Assembly (NCBI GenBank): GCA_020746105.1
Contig: CM036619.1
Span: 3,435,395 to 3,499,394 of the forward strand
Direction: 5' to 3'
Source: Trogon surrucura
Lineage: Eukaryota > Chordata > Aves > Trogoniformes > Trogonidae
Length of the DNA: 64,000 bases
Part shown: positions 34,832 to 45,612 of the stretch, one piece after another
Layout: each line of letters opens with the position of its first letter
Numbering within the stretch: position 1 is the first letter of the stretch
The notes under the pieces: model-generated
Database searches by the model: none
The model's input: only the letters and a program-made list of their open reading frames with translations
What the model was told of the DNA's origin: nothing
Position numbers and translations under genes: made by a program

Positions 34832-37800
34832 GAGTTAGAGTATTGTATTCCATTATTGAGCGACAAAAGTGAGTTTAGGTGAGAGCAGAGCTCAACAGAG
34901 CTACTGACGTGATGGGGAGGGAAGAGATGTTACATGAAGAAAAACATTCAGACCTGCTACAATCTGCAATTTAGCACTGAAACATGCTAACTGGTTTCTT
35001 ATGGGTAGCTCAGATAATGGAAATACTCGCACTGCGTGGATAACATTCCAGCGTGGAAGTTCACCCATTTGCTTTCCAGAGTAAAATGCCCAAACCAGAG
35101 CTCTTCTGCCTGGCACTTCAGCAGAGTCACTAAGAGCTAAAAGTTGCCTCTTTAGGGAATTGGAACATAGGAAAATAGAGGCTGAGAGGAGCCGTTTTAT
35201 CACTAAGATCAGTAACACTGAAAGAACAAACAGTTATATCATGTTCATGAATAAATTCGTACTAAACTTGGATTAAGACTATCCAAGGGAGACCATCTGC
35301 CTAGGGTTCAGGTGGAGCCTGGTTGCCTGGCAAGGAGGGATTAGGTTGCTGGTAACAGCAGGAGACATGACACCAATGCAGGTGTCCCTTTTAGTATGTG
35401 CTCCTAAATAAATAAAACAGGTGACAAACACATTTCAGGGAAAGTGTCTCAGCCTCTGCTCCCCAGCTTTTACTTCTTCTGGACTCTAGGCTGCTTCTGT
35501 GCCAGTTCTTCTAGTCGTACCTGGGACCTGATATGGAATTATTACTTCGTTCCTTTAGGCGTTTGAAGTAGCAGCATCTCATTAAATATAGTAAAATAGC
35601 CGAGAAGTAGGATTATACAACAGTTCTCCTGAAGAAGAGGTGATTGTACCCCAAAATAAAGAAAGATTCTTCCTAATACTGTAGTTTAAACTGTTCATAG
35701 CTGCTGAGAACTGTGAATCTGCTCTGCCACCAGCTGTTCTCAAAACAGCTTAGAGAAAACATGGCTTATCTACATGAGCTTTGGATTATGTCTGATTTGT
35801 TTCTTTGTATGATACAAACCCAGTAGTTTCAGTAAAAGAATCGGACACCTCTTTCTTTGCATTTTTTGTTACTTTTAAAATGCATCTTACTTTTAAGACT
35901 GTCATATCTGAGTGGTTTTTGTTTAGGATAGTTTTGTTTAGGACTTGCCTTCAGGAGAATTAGTGTAATTTGCCTTATTTGGGACCTGTAACTTTATGTC
36001 TCAGTTATTCTGTACTATTGCATAAGTAACATTGCCAGGATCTCTATTAGATGGGGACACCAGGTAACTTAAGGAAATTTAATACCCTGGTATTTTCAGC
36101 TGCAGAGCACTTGGTCCTATTATTAATCAAGGCTCCAGAGCCTTATTCATCTCCTGATTAAAGATTTCAGCAGAAGGGAACCATGCAAGCTTTAAGTACA
36201 GTATTTTTAATTAGGGACAAATTCAGGATATCACTATGCATTACTTCTTTTGTAGGTGTAATTAAAAAGCTCATCTGTAACGAGCCCATTTGGAAAAATA
36301 CTCATCTTTAAATCCTTGCAGCCTACACTTACAATAAAAACAAGCCAAAAGGAATGGGTGGGAAATGTCCTGTGGTCGTTGTTGCCACCTGAAGGCAGGT
36401 TCAGTCACACTCACAGAGTTTTCATGCAAGCTAGAAGCATGTGGAGAATCACATCAGTTTAAGAAACAGTTTATGAGTTATCTGTAGAAAGCAGCAGGAT
36501 TTGCTGTAGCTAACTTTAACCTTCTAAAGATGATAGAACTGATTTAAACTAAATTGTCTAGGCTCTTAGTGGGAAGAGAAAGACTCCTGCAATTAGAGAT
36601 CCAGCCCATCCTGTGATAAATGTTTGAGACTGGTTATTAAACCAGATGGTGTGATATGACACATGTAGAAAGGTCTATATAGCCAAAAAGTCACTGAATG
36701 TTTTAGAAACAGCAAATTTGTTTCATCTGCAGGCAGAAACCTTGAATATATTAATGATTTCTGCAGTGGATGCTGCAGCTTTCTTTAGGCTGATGTTTCC
36801 CTCAGCTTTCCTTCCTCTCATCACAGGCTTCTTCCATTCAAAAAAAACCCCAAAACCAAACAACTCTTCCAAGATGAACCATGTTGGTTTTGTAAAGCTT
36901 ATGTGATGCTAAGAACATCACCATGAATCACAACTGTGAATGAGGAGTGTATGAAACAAAACTGAGGTGGAAAGTTTCTCCAAAGCGGCATAGAATTTAG
37001 TTGAGATAATGTATTTAAATATTTTAAGTCCACTATTATAGGAAGCATGTACACATAAACCAAAATAATGTTATTTTGCTAATTTGCCTACTGTTTGTGG
37101 CCACGGATTCTTTTTCTGCAATCTGCTTGGAGCTGACTGGTTGGACCTCAAGTTTTAGGAGACATTGCAGGAGGTTTGAGTCCTACCCAATGCATAGTTC
37201 AAGAGTTCTCTATTGCTAGAGGGAATACTGGTTTAATTTAGTCTTGAATTCAGATTAGAACAGCTGAAAAAGCTACCACACCTCAGCTTCCAATTAGCAC
37301 TTTTCAGATGAGATGCTATAAATGAACGCGTTAGTGTTCCTGGTTTATTCCAGCATGAAAAGTAACAAGGACAGCATCTTAGCTGAGGAGGCACCAAGTA
37401 GGACCCAAGGAACAAGAAACTTGCTATTTTCTGTGAAAAGAAGTTATCTGTCCACCTACATAACCAGTCATTAATGGATGCTGACAGCATAGCTGAGATG
37501 TCTGAAGGTCCTGGTTCATAGATGGTGGATGGAGGATACCAGACTAGCTCTGTTGGATATGCTCTGGGTGTAAATTCACACCATCTAAATAACCAAACTG
37601 GGGAAAACTTAGCTGTGAATTACTGTCATTATTTGCACACAATTAATACACACATGAGCTTAAGGGGAAAAGAAAAAAAAGGTATACAGTAACTTACAGA
37701 AAAGGTCACGCCGTGGTTCCATAATTTAATTTTTTGAACTCATAACACCAAATTTAAAAGCTGTGTCAATGCAGTGCTGTATACTGATTGTCTAAAGATA

Positions 37801-38125
37801 TTCATCTGGTTAAAATTTGTTCAAATATCGGTTGGAATAACTTTGCCATGAACAGGTGTATGAGAGCCAGGGGCTATCTAGTCCAGTTACTTTAAGTTTC
37901 CAGTTAGTTTAAAGCGAATACCACACGAAGACAGCATGATTACAGTGAATAATTTGACAGAAACATGATGGTGCGTTTAAACTTGAGCACTGGTGATCCG
38001 GCAGTTCACATTTAGTCCTGAGGTCTGCAGGATCATAGTCTGATCTTTCTTTCCTCATGAATGGCAAAAGGGGGCTAAAGAACACTCATGGGTGCAAGAG
38101 GGAGCAGTCACAAACCAACTTCATG
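34832..38125. other. Unique-looking non-coding sequence
   Basis: 3.3 kb with no gene, RNA gene or young repeat recognised. A fragment around 37860-37910 (GGCTATCTAGTCCAG) might be a trace of an old CR1 3' end, too short to call. Confidence 0.5.
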
Positions 38126-38213
38126 AGAGGCGCCCCTGCCCATGACAGGGAGGTTGGATTAGATGATCTCTAAGGTCCCTTCCAGCCTAGGCCATTCTAT
38201 GATCCTATGATTC
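38126..38213 (+). repeat. CR1 LINE 3'-terminal fragment, about 90 bp
   Basis: GAGGCGCCCCTGCCCATGAC, GGAGGTTGGATTAGATGATC and TAAGGTCCCTTCCAGCC, then octamers to 38213. Only the last ~90 bp of a CR1. Confidence 0.92.
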
Positions 38214-38843
38214 ATTATACCAAGCATTCACATTGCTGCTGGCAGTTACTGAGCTTCAGCTCCTAAATTTCTTTGAGAGAGGTGTGGAAAATAATAATTC
38301 GATTTGTTACTTTTTTTTTTTTTTCAATTTAAACAAAGGTAAAGAATTAAAATGAACTAAATGCCTTTAACAAAATCCTATGGCGCGTTACAGTGAAGGG
38401 AAAAACATTATTTACCTCACTAGGAAAAGTGCCTTCAAAAGCAATCATTCATTTTCAATTAACCAAAATGACTTTAGGGAATTAGGATGACAGCTGCAGG
38501 AATAAAACGATGGTGAGAATGTACCGAGAGAGTAGAGTAGCATATCAGGAACTATCTCAAATTTTGTTGATTTGTGTAGGGTTTCTGCACAGGGGTTTAC
38601 TAGATATGGGTTTGAAGAGTTGACTTTCTTCATGGAATTTTAATGTTGCGAGTACAACAACAGGGACAGGCATGGAATGATACATCTTTAAACTCACTTT
38701 CCCAGTGTTTAGTGCCCCCTAGCTCAGGCACTTTCTTAACCAAAGATGTTATCAATGTTCTTAATACTCTTTGATGGAAATATTTGTATATTTATTCCAT
38801 GATTTTTCTGCTCACGTTTTGGATCCACGTAGACATTTAGCAT
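38214..38843. other. No recognisable gene
   Basis: Unique-looking sequence, with a T run at 38311-38324. Ends with AGCAT, the left copy of the target duplication of the LTR that follows. Confidence 0.5.
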
Positions 38844-39666
38844 TGTCGTGGGTTAGGGCTGGGCCGGCCACTAACGTGGACAGACGCTCTCTAACCCCCT
38901 CTTCCCCCCCCAAACGGGAAGAGAAAAGAGAATGAGGCAGAGAGACTTACGTGTTAGAGGAGAAAAAAACTAGAACAGCTTTAATGAAAATAATAGGAAT
39001 AATGGTAAAAAGATAAAAGTGAAGAACTATATACAACTATAGATAGTAGCCCGATATCAAACCCGACTCCCTCCCCCGATAGAAATCACCACTGGTGCTG
39101 CAGAGCAGGAGGCACTGGGGAAACCCCAGGCTCAGCGGCGGCGGGGAGCTGGATACAGGGAGCTGGATTCGGGAACTCAGGATCCGGATCAAAATCAGGA
39201 GGTCAGATGGAGTCCTCTCTGGACACCGGCCATTGCAGAAAAGGAGGGCGAAAAGGCCGAAAGAGGGGACGAACAAAAAGGGCCGAAACTCTCGTGATCA
39301 CTCAATTTATACTAACTATGACGTATATGGGATGGAATACTCTCGTTGGTCACCTGTCCTGTCTATTACCCCCCGGAGGTGCCACCTTTTACTTCCTTGT
39401 GCCCCCCTCTTACTACCCAGCACCCCCAGCGTGGCACACAAGAGCCAGCAGTGGCCTTGGTCACTATAGGAATAAGTATAAGCAAGAACCTTTCTACATC
39501 CCAGTCCCAGGCAGTGACTGTAAACATCAGGTGTTATCACTGCCAGTAGCACACACTGTCTGCAGAAACATGCTGCTGACTTCAGAACGTGCAGCCTTTG
39601 AGAAGACACTAAACTGGAAAGTGAAAATCACTAAACAGGACTGGGGTTTTAGCTAAACCCAGGACA
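38844..39666 (-). mobile_element. Solo LTR of an avian ERVL-like endogenous retrovirus
   Basis: A complete LTR of 823 bp: on the minus strand it begins TGTCCTGGGTTTAGC and ends AACCCACGACA. It is flanked by a perfect 5-bp direct repeat AGCAT (38839-38843 and 39667-39671), the size typical of ERVL elements. On the minus strand an ATTAAA poly(A)-type signal sits near 38977 (TTCATTAAAGC), which supports the orientation. The 3' end (GGCCGGCC... ACCCAC.ACA on the minus strand) resembles that of the LTR at 17847, so the two are probably related. There is no internal region, so it is a solo LTR left by recombination. Overlapping frames of up to 149 codons on the plus strand are chance. Looks whole at both ends. 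Confidence 0.9.
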
Positions 39667-40389
39667 AGCATCCACTCTCTTCTATGGCAATGATTTCCAC
39701 AGTCCTGGTTCATGTGACAGAAACAAACAAACAAAAAAAAATCCTTTCTTGTGTTTCGGACTTACCATGTGGTAGTTTCATGTGATGGTCTGTTTTGTCA
39801 GTTATCTGGGTGGGGAAGAAAACACCAAAAATGCCCTCAACAACCCCACCCCCTTTTTATCTAATAAGAACACGTCTATGATTCTATGATTCTGTGGAAA
39901 GAATCTGATCTACACAAGAATTTGGAGGTATAAACAGTTTTGGTGTAGATGAGCCTGCACCCCTCCAGAAGAAGGCACCAGAAGAAGAGCAACAAAGGGC
40001 TGCACACGGTGGAATATCTGTCTCAGAACCATAGATAAGGATGTTTCCTTAAAACATATGAGTTTTTTATCCTTGCTCAAAGGTGTGAGTATGAACTTTG
40101 CGCTGTGTACTCATTGGATGACACGGCCCAACCAGTTATCCCAGTGCTGTTGCACAAATGGGAGCTAGACCCTAGGCACTACTCGTTTTTGCTCGTGATG
40201 TAAAGGCAAGAGGTAATATCAGTGCAGAAAGTGAGGGAGGAGGAAATAAGTGATCCTGAGGACAACAAAGAGATTAAATGTAATATTCAGTGTCATGCAT
40301 TTGGGGATGAATATTAGAGAAAATGATCCTACTATCGTGCAATTTAGCCCATATTATCGGAGACAGCAAGGGGGATATGAGCCAAGGAT
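39667..40389. other. Unique-looking sequence with a bare CR1-type octamer stub
   Basis: At 39876-39895 the text CTATGATTCTATGATTCTGTG has the form of a CR1 3' terminus, but no CR1 body precedes it. Otherwise no recognisable feature. Confidence 0.5.
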
Positions 40390-40602
40390 TAGGATGCCGA
40401 AGAGCTGAGTTCCAATCTTGTCTCTGCAAATGGCTTGATGTATGCCCTTAGGTGAATTCTCTACCTTCTCTCTTACAGCTTCTCTTTCGGCATTAGCAGG
40501 ATAATAATATTTAGATGAGCTTTGCAAGGACTAATTAGTTAATGATTATAAAGTGCTTGAATATGTAAAGTGCAATGCAAATGCCAAGGATTATTATCAT
40601 CT
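40390..40602 (+). repeat. MIR/CORE-SINE-like ancient SINE
   Basis: Plus-strand order matches a MIR-type SINE: GAGCTGAGTTCCAATCTTGT then CTCTGC; a decayed CTTGATGTATGCCCTTAGGT (family: GACCTTGGGCAAGTC); a pyrimidine-rich step and CAGGATAATAATA (family: GGGGATAATAATA); GATTATAAAGTGCTTGAATA; and AATGCCAAGGATTATTATC at the 3' end. About 210 bp, old and diverged. Recognition is by pattern; an alignment would settle MIR against another CORE-SINE. Confidence 0.6.
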
Positions 40603-40918
40603 TTGAAATAATGAAGAATGTTTATTAGTTAGTTATTGTGATTATTTCTTTTAAACCTCTTTATTGCTAAGTGTCTAAGAGGCTGTCATCCATAAAGTGG
40701 GTTTTACAAAGGGATTTGAAAGGAAAGGCATGGGGGAATGGTTAGGAGGCACAGATACAGTTTTAACACTGTGAGTTTGCCAATCCCCCCCTGTATATGG
40801 CAGCTGGTAGTCCAGACTGAAGAAAGGCCATCAGCATCAGCACACTCCAGCTGGTGTTTTACCATTTTTGCCCTGTGACTTTGCATTGCTTGCTTGTTGG
40901 TTAAAACTGATTATTCAG
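40603..40918. other. No recognisable feature
   Basis: Unique-looking sequence between a SINE relic and a CR1. Confidence 0.5.
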
Positions 40919-41128
40919 ATTGGACGTTAGGAAGAAGTTCTTCTCCATGAGGGTGGTGAGACCCTGGCACAGGTTGCCCAGAGAGGGAGTGGAAGCCCCA
41001 TCCCTGGAAGTTTTTAAGGCCAGGCTGGATGGGGCTCTGAGCAACCTGATCTAGTGGGGGATGTCCCTGCCTGGAACTAGATGATCTTTAAGGTCCCTTC
41101 CAACCCTGACAATTCTGTGATTCTATGA
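40919..41128 (+). repeat. CR1 LINE 3' end, about 0.2 kb
   Basis: Plus-strand copy from ATTGGACGTTAGGAAGAAGT through GGTGAGACCCTGGCACAGG and CTAGATGATCTTTAAGGTCC to the octamer tail at 41113-41128. It faces the minus-strand CR1 that starts 172 bp to the right. Confidence 0.94.
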
Positions 41129-41300
41129 ACTGTGCAGTGCTCTATGTACCTGCTCCTCTGCAATCAGTTGAGTGTTGTCTCTGGACCACTGCACTAAGAG
41201 GACAAAAGGATGACAGTGAAAAATACATTGTTGGATCTCGACTATTGAGTCTGTGTCTATCGGAGAGCTGGGTAGGGATGCACATCAGGAGTTTTTACTC

Positions 41301-42075
41301 ACAGGATCACAGAATAATCACGGTTGTGGCATTTCTGGAGATAGCCCAGTCCTACACTCAAAACAGGGTCAGCTAAAGCAGGTTGCTCAGGGTTATGTTT
41401 AGCTGGGGTTTGAATATCTACAAGGGTGCAGACTCCACAGCCTCTCTGGGCAGCCTGTTCCCCTCTTTGAGCACTTTCACAAAACAACCACCACTACAAC
41501 AACAGCAGCAGCAACAGCAGCAGTGGTATTTATATTTAAATGAAATTTCCTCTATTTCAATTTGTGCCCATTACCTCTTGTTCTATCACTGGGCACCACT
41601 AAGAAAGGCCTGGCTCCATCTTCTTTACTTCCTGCATTCAGGTTTTTATACTCCTGAGCCTTCCCTTCTCCAGGCTGAACAATGCCAGCTCTCTCAGCCT
41701 CTCCTTGTATGAGACAGTCCACCCCCATAATGATCTCAGTATCCCTATGCTGGACCTGTTCCAGTAAGTCTGTGCCCATTGCGTACTGTGGAACCCAGCG
41801 CTGGACACGGCTCTCCAGATGTGTCCACCAGGACTGAACACAGGGTAAGGATCATTTCCCTGGACCTGCTCACAATGCTTATGTGCTTAATGTAGTCCAG
41901 GAGGTTTTTGCTCTTTTTTGTTTCAAATCAACGTTGCTGGTGCACGTGCAGCTTGATGTCTACCAGGACACTCGAGTCCTTCTCTTCAAAGCTTCTTGGC
42001 AGTCAGTCAGCCCCCAGTCCACACTGGTGTATGGGATTATTCCTGCACAGATGCAGGACTGTAGACCAGAGACAC
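41301..42075 (-). repeat. CR1 LINE, older subfamily, about 0.78 kb
   Basis: Minus-strand copy with a worn terminus (GATCACAGAATAATCACGGT). Antisense frames 41841-41552 read RLRELALFSLEKGRLR and [10 protein letters not shown]. The right end reaches CACAGATGCAGGACTG near 42060. It differs from the GGGACCTC-type copies in its 3' end (GGTTGCTCAGGGTTATG) and has a CAA/CAG triplet expansion at 41497-41523. The frame is broken several times. Confidence 0.88.
41497..41523 (+). repeat. CAA/CAG triplet run inside a CR1
   Basis: Nine CAR triplets in a row (CAA CAA CAG CAG CAG CAA CAG CAG CAG). The plus-strand frame would read poly-Gln, but the host sequence is antisense CR1, so this is a local triplet expansion and not a coding polyQ. 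Confidence 0.9.
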
Positions 42076-42187
42076 ACAAATCCTGAACTGTAAATAAAAG
42101 GGTGTCTTCATTTTCAAGATTGATTAACTCTTATTTTGGGTTTGGCAGGTAAAATGCACAGTGATGATCAGTTATTAGGGGAATGAC

Positions 42188-42276
42188 ATAAGATTATAAG
42201 ATCATCTCTAAGCCAACCCTCCTGCCAGAGCAGTATCATCTAGAGTAGGTCACACAGGAATGTGTCCAGACACAAC
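42188..42276 (-). repeat. CR1 LINE 3'-end fragment, about 90 bp
   Basis: GATCATCTCTAAGCCAACCC, CCTGCCAGAGCAGTATCATC and GTCACACAGGAATGTGTCCA are the sub-terminal CR1 block with the octamer tail worn away. The preceding 42076-42187 shows no feature. Confidence 0.85.
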
Positions 42277-42486
42277 CTTCAGCATGTTATAAACCCAGGA
42301 ATTTCCCAAGAAAATGAGACAAGAAGCAAGCAGTTCTTGGCTACAACTGAAAATAAAAAGCTGGAGCAGTTCTTAAGGTACAAACTTCAGGTGTATTGCT
42401 CACCTGGATCTACAGCAATGTCAGACCTACTCTAAAGGGAGGTCATAACAAATGGCTTCTTCTCTCCTACTTTGGTTAATAAATCG
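42277..42486. other. No recognisable feature
   Basis: 210 bp of unique-looking sequence between two CR1 copies. Confidence 0.5.
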
Positions 42487-43394
42487 TAGAACCATAGAAT
42501 CATAGAATGTTTGGGGTTGGAAGGGATCTCTAGAGATCATCTAGTTCAACCGCCTGCAAAGGCAGGATCACCCAGGGCAGCCACACAGGGACGTGTCCAG
42601 GTGGGGTTTGAGAAGCTCCAGAGAAGGAGACTCCACACCCTCTCTGGGCAGCCTTTACCAGTGCTTTGTCACCCTCACAGCAAAAAAAAAAAGCTTTTCC
42701 TAATGCTTTTGTGCAGCCTCCTATGCTCCAACTTGCATCTGTTGCTCCTTGTCTTGTCATTGGACATCCCTGAGAAAAGCCTGGCTCTGTCCTCCTGACA
42801 CTTCCCCTTGACATATTTATAAACATGAATGAGGTCACCCCTCAGCCTCTTCTTCTCCAAGCTAAAGAGACCCAGCTCCTTCAGCCTTTCCTCATAAGGG
42901 AGGTGTTCCACTCCCTTCATCATCTTTGTGGCTGCGCTGGACTCTCTCAAGTTGTTCCCTGTCTTGAGCTGAGGGGCCCAGAACTGGACACAATATTCCA
43001 GATGTGGCCTCACCAGGGCAGAGCAGAGGGGCAGGAGGACCTCTCTGGACCTACTTGCTACTCCCCTTCTAATACACCCCAGGATGCCATTGGCCTTCTT
43101 GGCCACGAGGGCACGCTGCTGGCTCATGGTCATCCTGCTGTCCGCCAGCACCCCAGGTCCCTTTCCTCCACACTGCTCTCCCAACAGGTCAGTCCCCAAC
43201 CTGTACTGCTACGTGGGGTTGTTCTTTCCCAGGAGCAAGACTCTACATTTGCCCTTTCTGTATTTCATAACATTTCTCCCCTTCCAACTTTCCAGCCTGT
43301 CCAGGTCTCACTGAATGGCAGCACAGCCTGCTGGTGTCTCAGCCACTCCTCCCAGTTTTGTGTAGTCAGAAAACTTACTGACAGTGCCCTATGA
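42487..43394 (-). repeat. CR1 LINE, about 0.9 kb, with 174-codon open ORF2 segment
   Basis: Minus-strand copy with octamer terminus at 42492-42508. The antisense frame 43199-42675 is open for 174 codons: [80 protein letters not shown] and [15 protein letters not shown]. This is the ORF2 region between the RT and the C-terminus. Relative to the family a small deletion removes the ERVQRRA block. A poly-A stretch at 42683-42692 disturbs the end of the frame. The right end (GCTGTGCTGCC antisense) is the 5' truncation. Confidence 0.96.
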
Positions 43395-43460
43395 AGGCTA
43401 GAAAGGATCTCAACAGGTCTATAGTTCAATGTTCTGCTCAAAGCCTGCTGCTTCTACCTG
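43395..43460 (-). repeat. Old CR1 3'-end stub, tentative
   Basis: AGGCTAGAAAGGATCTCAAC, AGGTCTATAGTTCAATGTTC and TGCTCAAAGC follow the CR1 3' consensus order (AGGCTGGAAGGGACCTC, then AGGTCATCTAGTCCA, then CTGCTCAAAGCAGG), without an octamer tail. It directly abuts the 5' end of the previous copy. Confidence 0.6.
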
Positions 43461-44539
43461 CTGAGTACTGCCTTTCTGCATTGGAGCCCTGCCATGGGTT
43501 TTCTGCATAGCCAAGCTTGTCTCCTGATATGTCTAGGTGTTTTGTTGAGTAGTGGGATGCACTTTTCCCACCATCCGTGTGCTTGTGGGATGCTGTCCTT
43601 AAAACTGAGCTAGCTTTTCTGAACTCCGTTGCCCTTCAGAGTGGCCTCGCGTGGGATCCACTGACTGTTTCACTTACCAAGTTCAAACCTGCTTTCTTCA
43701 AGTCTGAGACCCGAGCTGAGCTCCTCTTCCTCTTTATCTTCTCAGGATCTTGAACTACAAGTTGATGCTCATTACAGCCAAGACTACTATTGATTATCAC
43801 TTTCCTACTTCACTCAGCTGAGTTCGTCTGCACCACACCTGGAGCTAAAACTGTGTTAAAATTAGACCATCGAGCTGGCTGGACCCTGGACACTTGGAAT
43901 CTGAAAACCTGCTTCCAGGATGTTTAGGCAAAGCTCACTTATTGCAGTTGTCTTTGCTGGGCTCTTTAGCTGGAGGATCACACTGTGCAGCCGTGACAGT
44001 CTGACTCCTGGAACGAGCTGGCACAGCGTTGCATTGCCAGCCCAGGATCTCTGCAGCGCTTTCCATGGCACGCTGTAGACGTGTTCTACATTTTCTCTAA
44101 CATCCTAATCCTTCTAGAGCACTTTGCTATCAAAACTCCTAAAAGTATGTTAATACTTAACCTGTAAAATCTCCGCTTATCTCCCTTCTACCCTCCCACC
44201 ATCCCAAATAGAAAATTGCTGACAAGTCTCAGGATGAGATAAACCGTCTCATGAGGGCGAGGAGAAGGAAAGAGACTTAAGCTGACAGCCTTGATCTCCT
44301 CCTGCCATCCTTTTCCTCCAGACAGCCCTTCTGAGCTCCGGTACAAACTGCGTGTGGAACAACTTTTACATGACGGCGTTTGCGCCGCTGTATCCCCTCC
44401 CGTGAGCTTCTTAGGGAGGAAACTGGATTTGCTTCCACTTCTCTTCTGGCAGTGCAGCCCAGCCCTCTGCTCTCCTGCGCACCCTGTCAGATGGTGACAG
44501 CGTGATCTACAGGCAGCTTCTGAGAGGGAGACTAAGCTT
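43461..44539. other. Unique-looking non-coding sequence
   Basis: No gene, RNA gene or repeat recognised. Short frames on both strands have no family resemblance. Confidence 0.5.
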
Positions 44540-44930
44540 ATAAGTGCTTTAAAATTTCACACGGAGATGGGTTTTCCATTGTAATAAGAGCTGACGGTAC
44601 CTTTTTATAATCAAAATGCAAACTCCCTTCCTCTGCTCGCTGCTCAGGAGCACAATTGAGAGTGACAGAATTCATTACACAACGGAGACAGATGGAGGAT
44701 TTTAAAAAGAACCATACATCAAGAGCGGAGGTCTGTGAGTGTGTAGATAGTGGGCAAAAAAGCTTAAAAACTTCAATCCCCTCCATGCTGCTGAAAATTA
44801 CCGATCTTCTTATCTTGGCGAAACCTTATTATGCAAATAGTTGTCAAGTGGAACACTCAAATTGGCAAAATTACTTTATTGTAGCACTTTTTACACTCCC
44901 TCCAAGAAAAGTCTGGTTTGCTCCTGTGAT
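44540..44930. promoter_or_regulatory. Candidate conserved non-coding element with POU octamer
   Basis: Repeat-free stretch whose words resemble deeply conserved enhancers: a perfect POU octamer ATGCAAAT at 44831-44838, ACTCAAATTGGC near 44857, GAATTCATTACACAACGG near 44669, and ATCAAAATGCAAACTCCC near 44609. The 82- and 94-codon frames crossing it on opposite strands are not related to a known protein. Enhancer function is inferred from motif density only. Confidence 0.33.
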
Positions 44931-45612
44931 AAGGAAATGATTGATTACTCTAGCTGTTTCAGAATAGCAGAGTGGAAAATGATGTAGTAACACCATCAGT
45001 GGCACAGGCTCCATTTAAACAGAGACAGTAGCATTTTTTGGAAGGGAGCATGCCACTTAAAAATGGCCCAGGCAGTACCTCTTTCTTCTTCTGCTTCTGG
45101 AGGCATGAGGGCAGGTGGCTAGACTGAGGTTTTTCAGACATCAAGTGATCGCTCCCTTTTCCTTGCACCATTATGGATTCTAGGTTTTTACAAACAAGAT
45201 ACGAAACTTACCAGCACTTCTTCTCTGTGGAAAGTAGTAGACACTTCATGTTTTTTCTTCTTCTCAACAGTTTTTTTTTCCATGCTGCAACATGGAATAC
45301 TTAAATCTCTCAGATGTGGACTCAGTGATGAAGGGTGAGCACATGAAGAGTGGATTTTTTTCTTGAGAAGGCAAGAACTGGAAATGGCTATTGGAGAAGA
45401 GCTGCGTAGTCCCTCCCTTCAGAAGTGTCCAGTCCTCCCCTGCAGAGCTGACCGAGACTGGCTGTTGACTCGTAGGCACAATATTGCCAGGTACACCATG
45501 GTCAGACTTCTTGGCACTGGCTTAGTACTGAAAAATATCTAGCACCAGAGAGGAAGTAGGTGTAGCATAAAACTACCTGAAATTATCATCACATTATTAA
45601 AGTGATTCTGTG
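44931..45612. other. No recognisable feature
   Basis: Unique-looking sequence with a short T run at 45270-45279. No gene recognised. Confidence 0.5.

Noticed and set aside
39095-39656. 124- and 149-codon plus-strand frames
   Set aside because: They lie inside the second solo LTR on the strand opposite to its transcription.
41383-41712. Plus-strand frame with a poly-glutamine run
   Set aside because: Antisense CR1 with a triplet expansion; no host-gene signal.
42825-43394. 189-codon plus-strand frame, among the longest in the window
   Set aside because: It is the antisense shadow of the CR1 ORF2 segment at 43199-42675.
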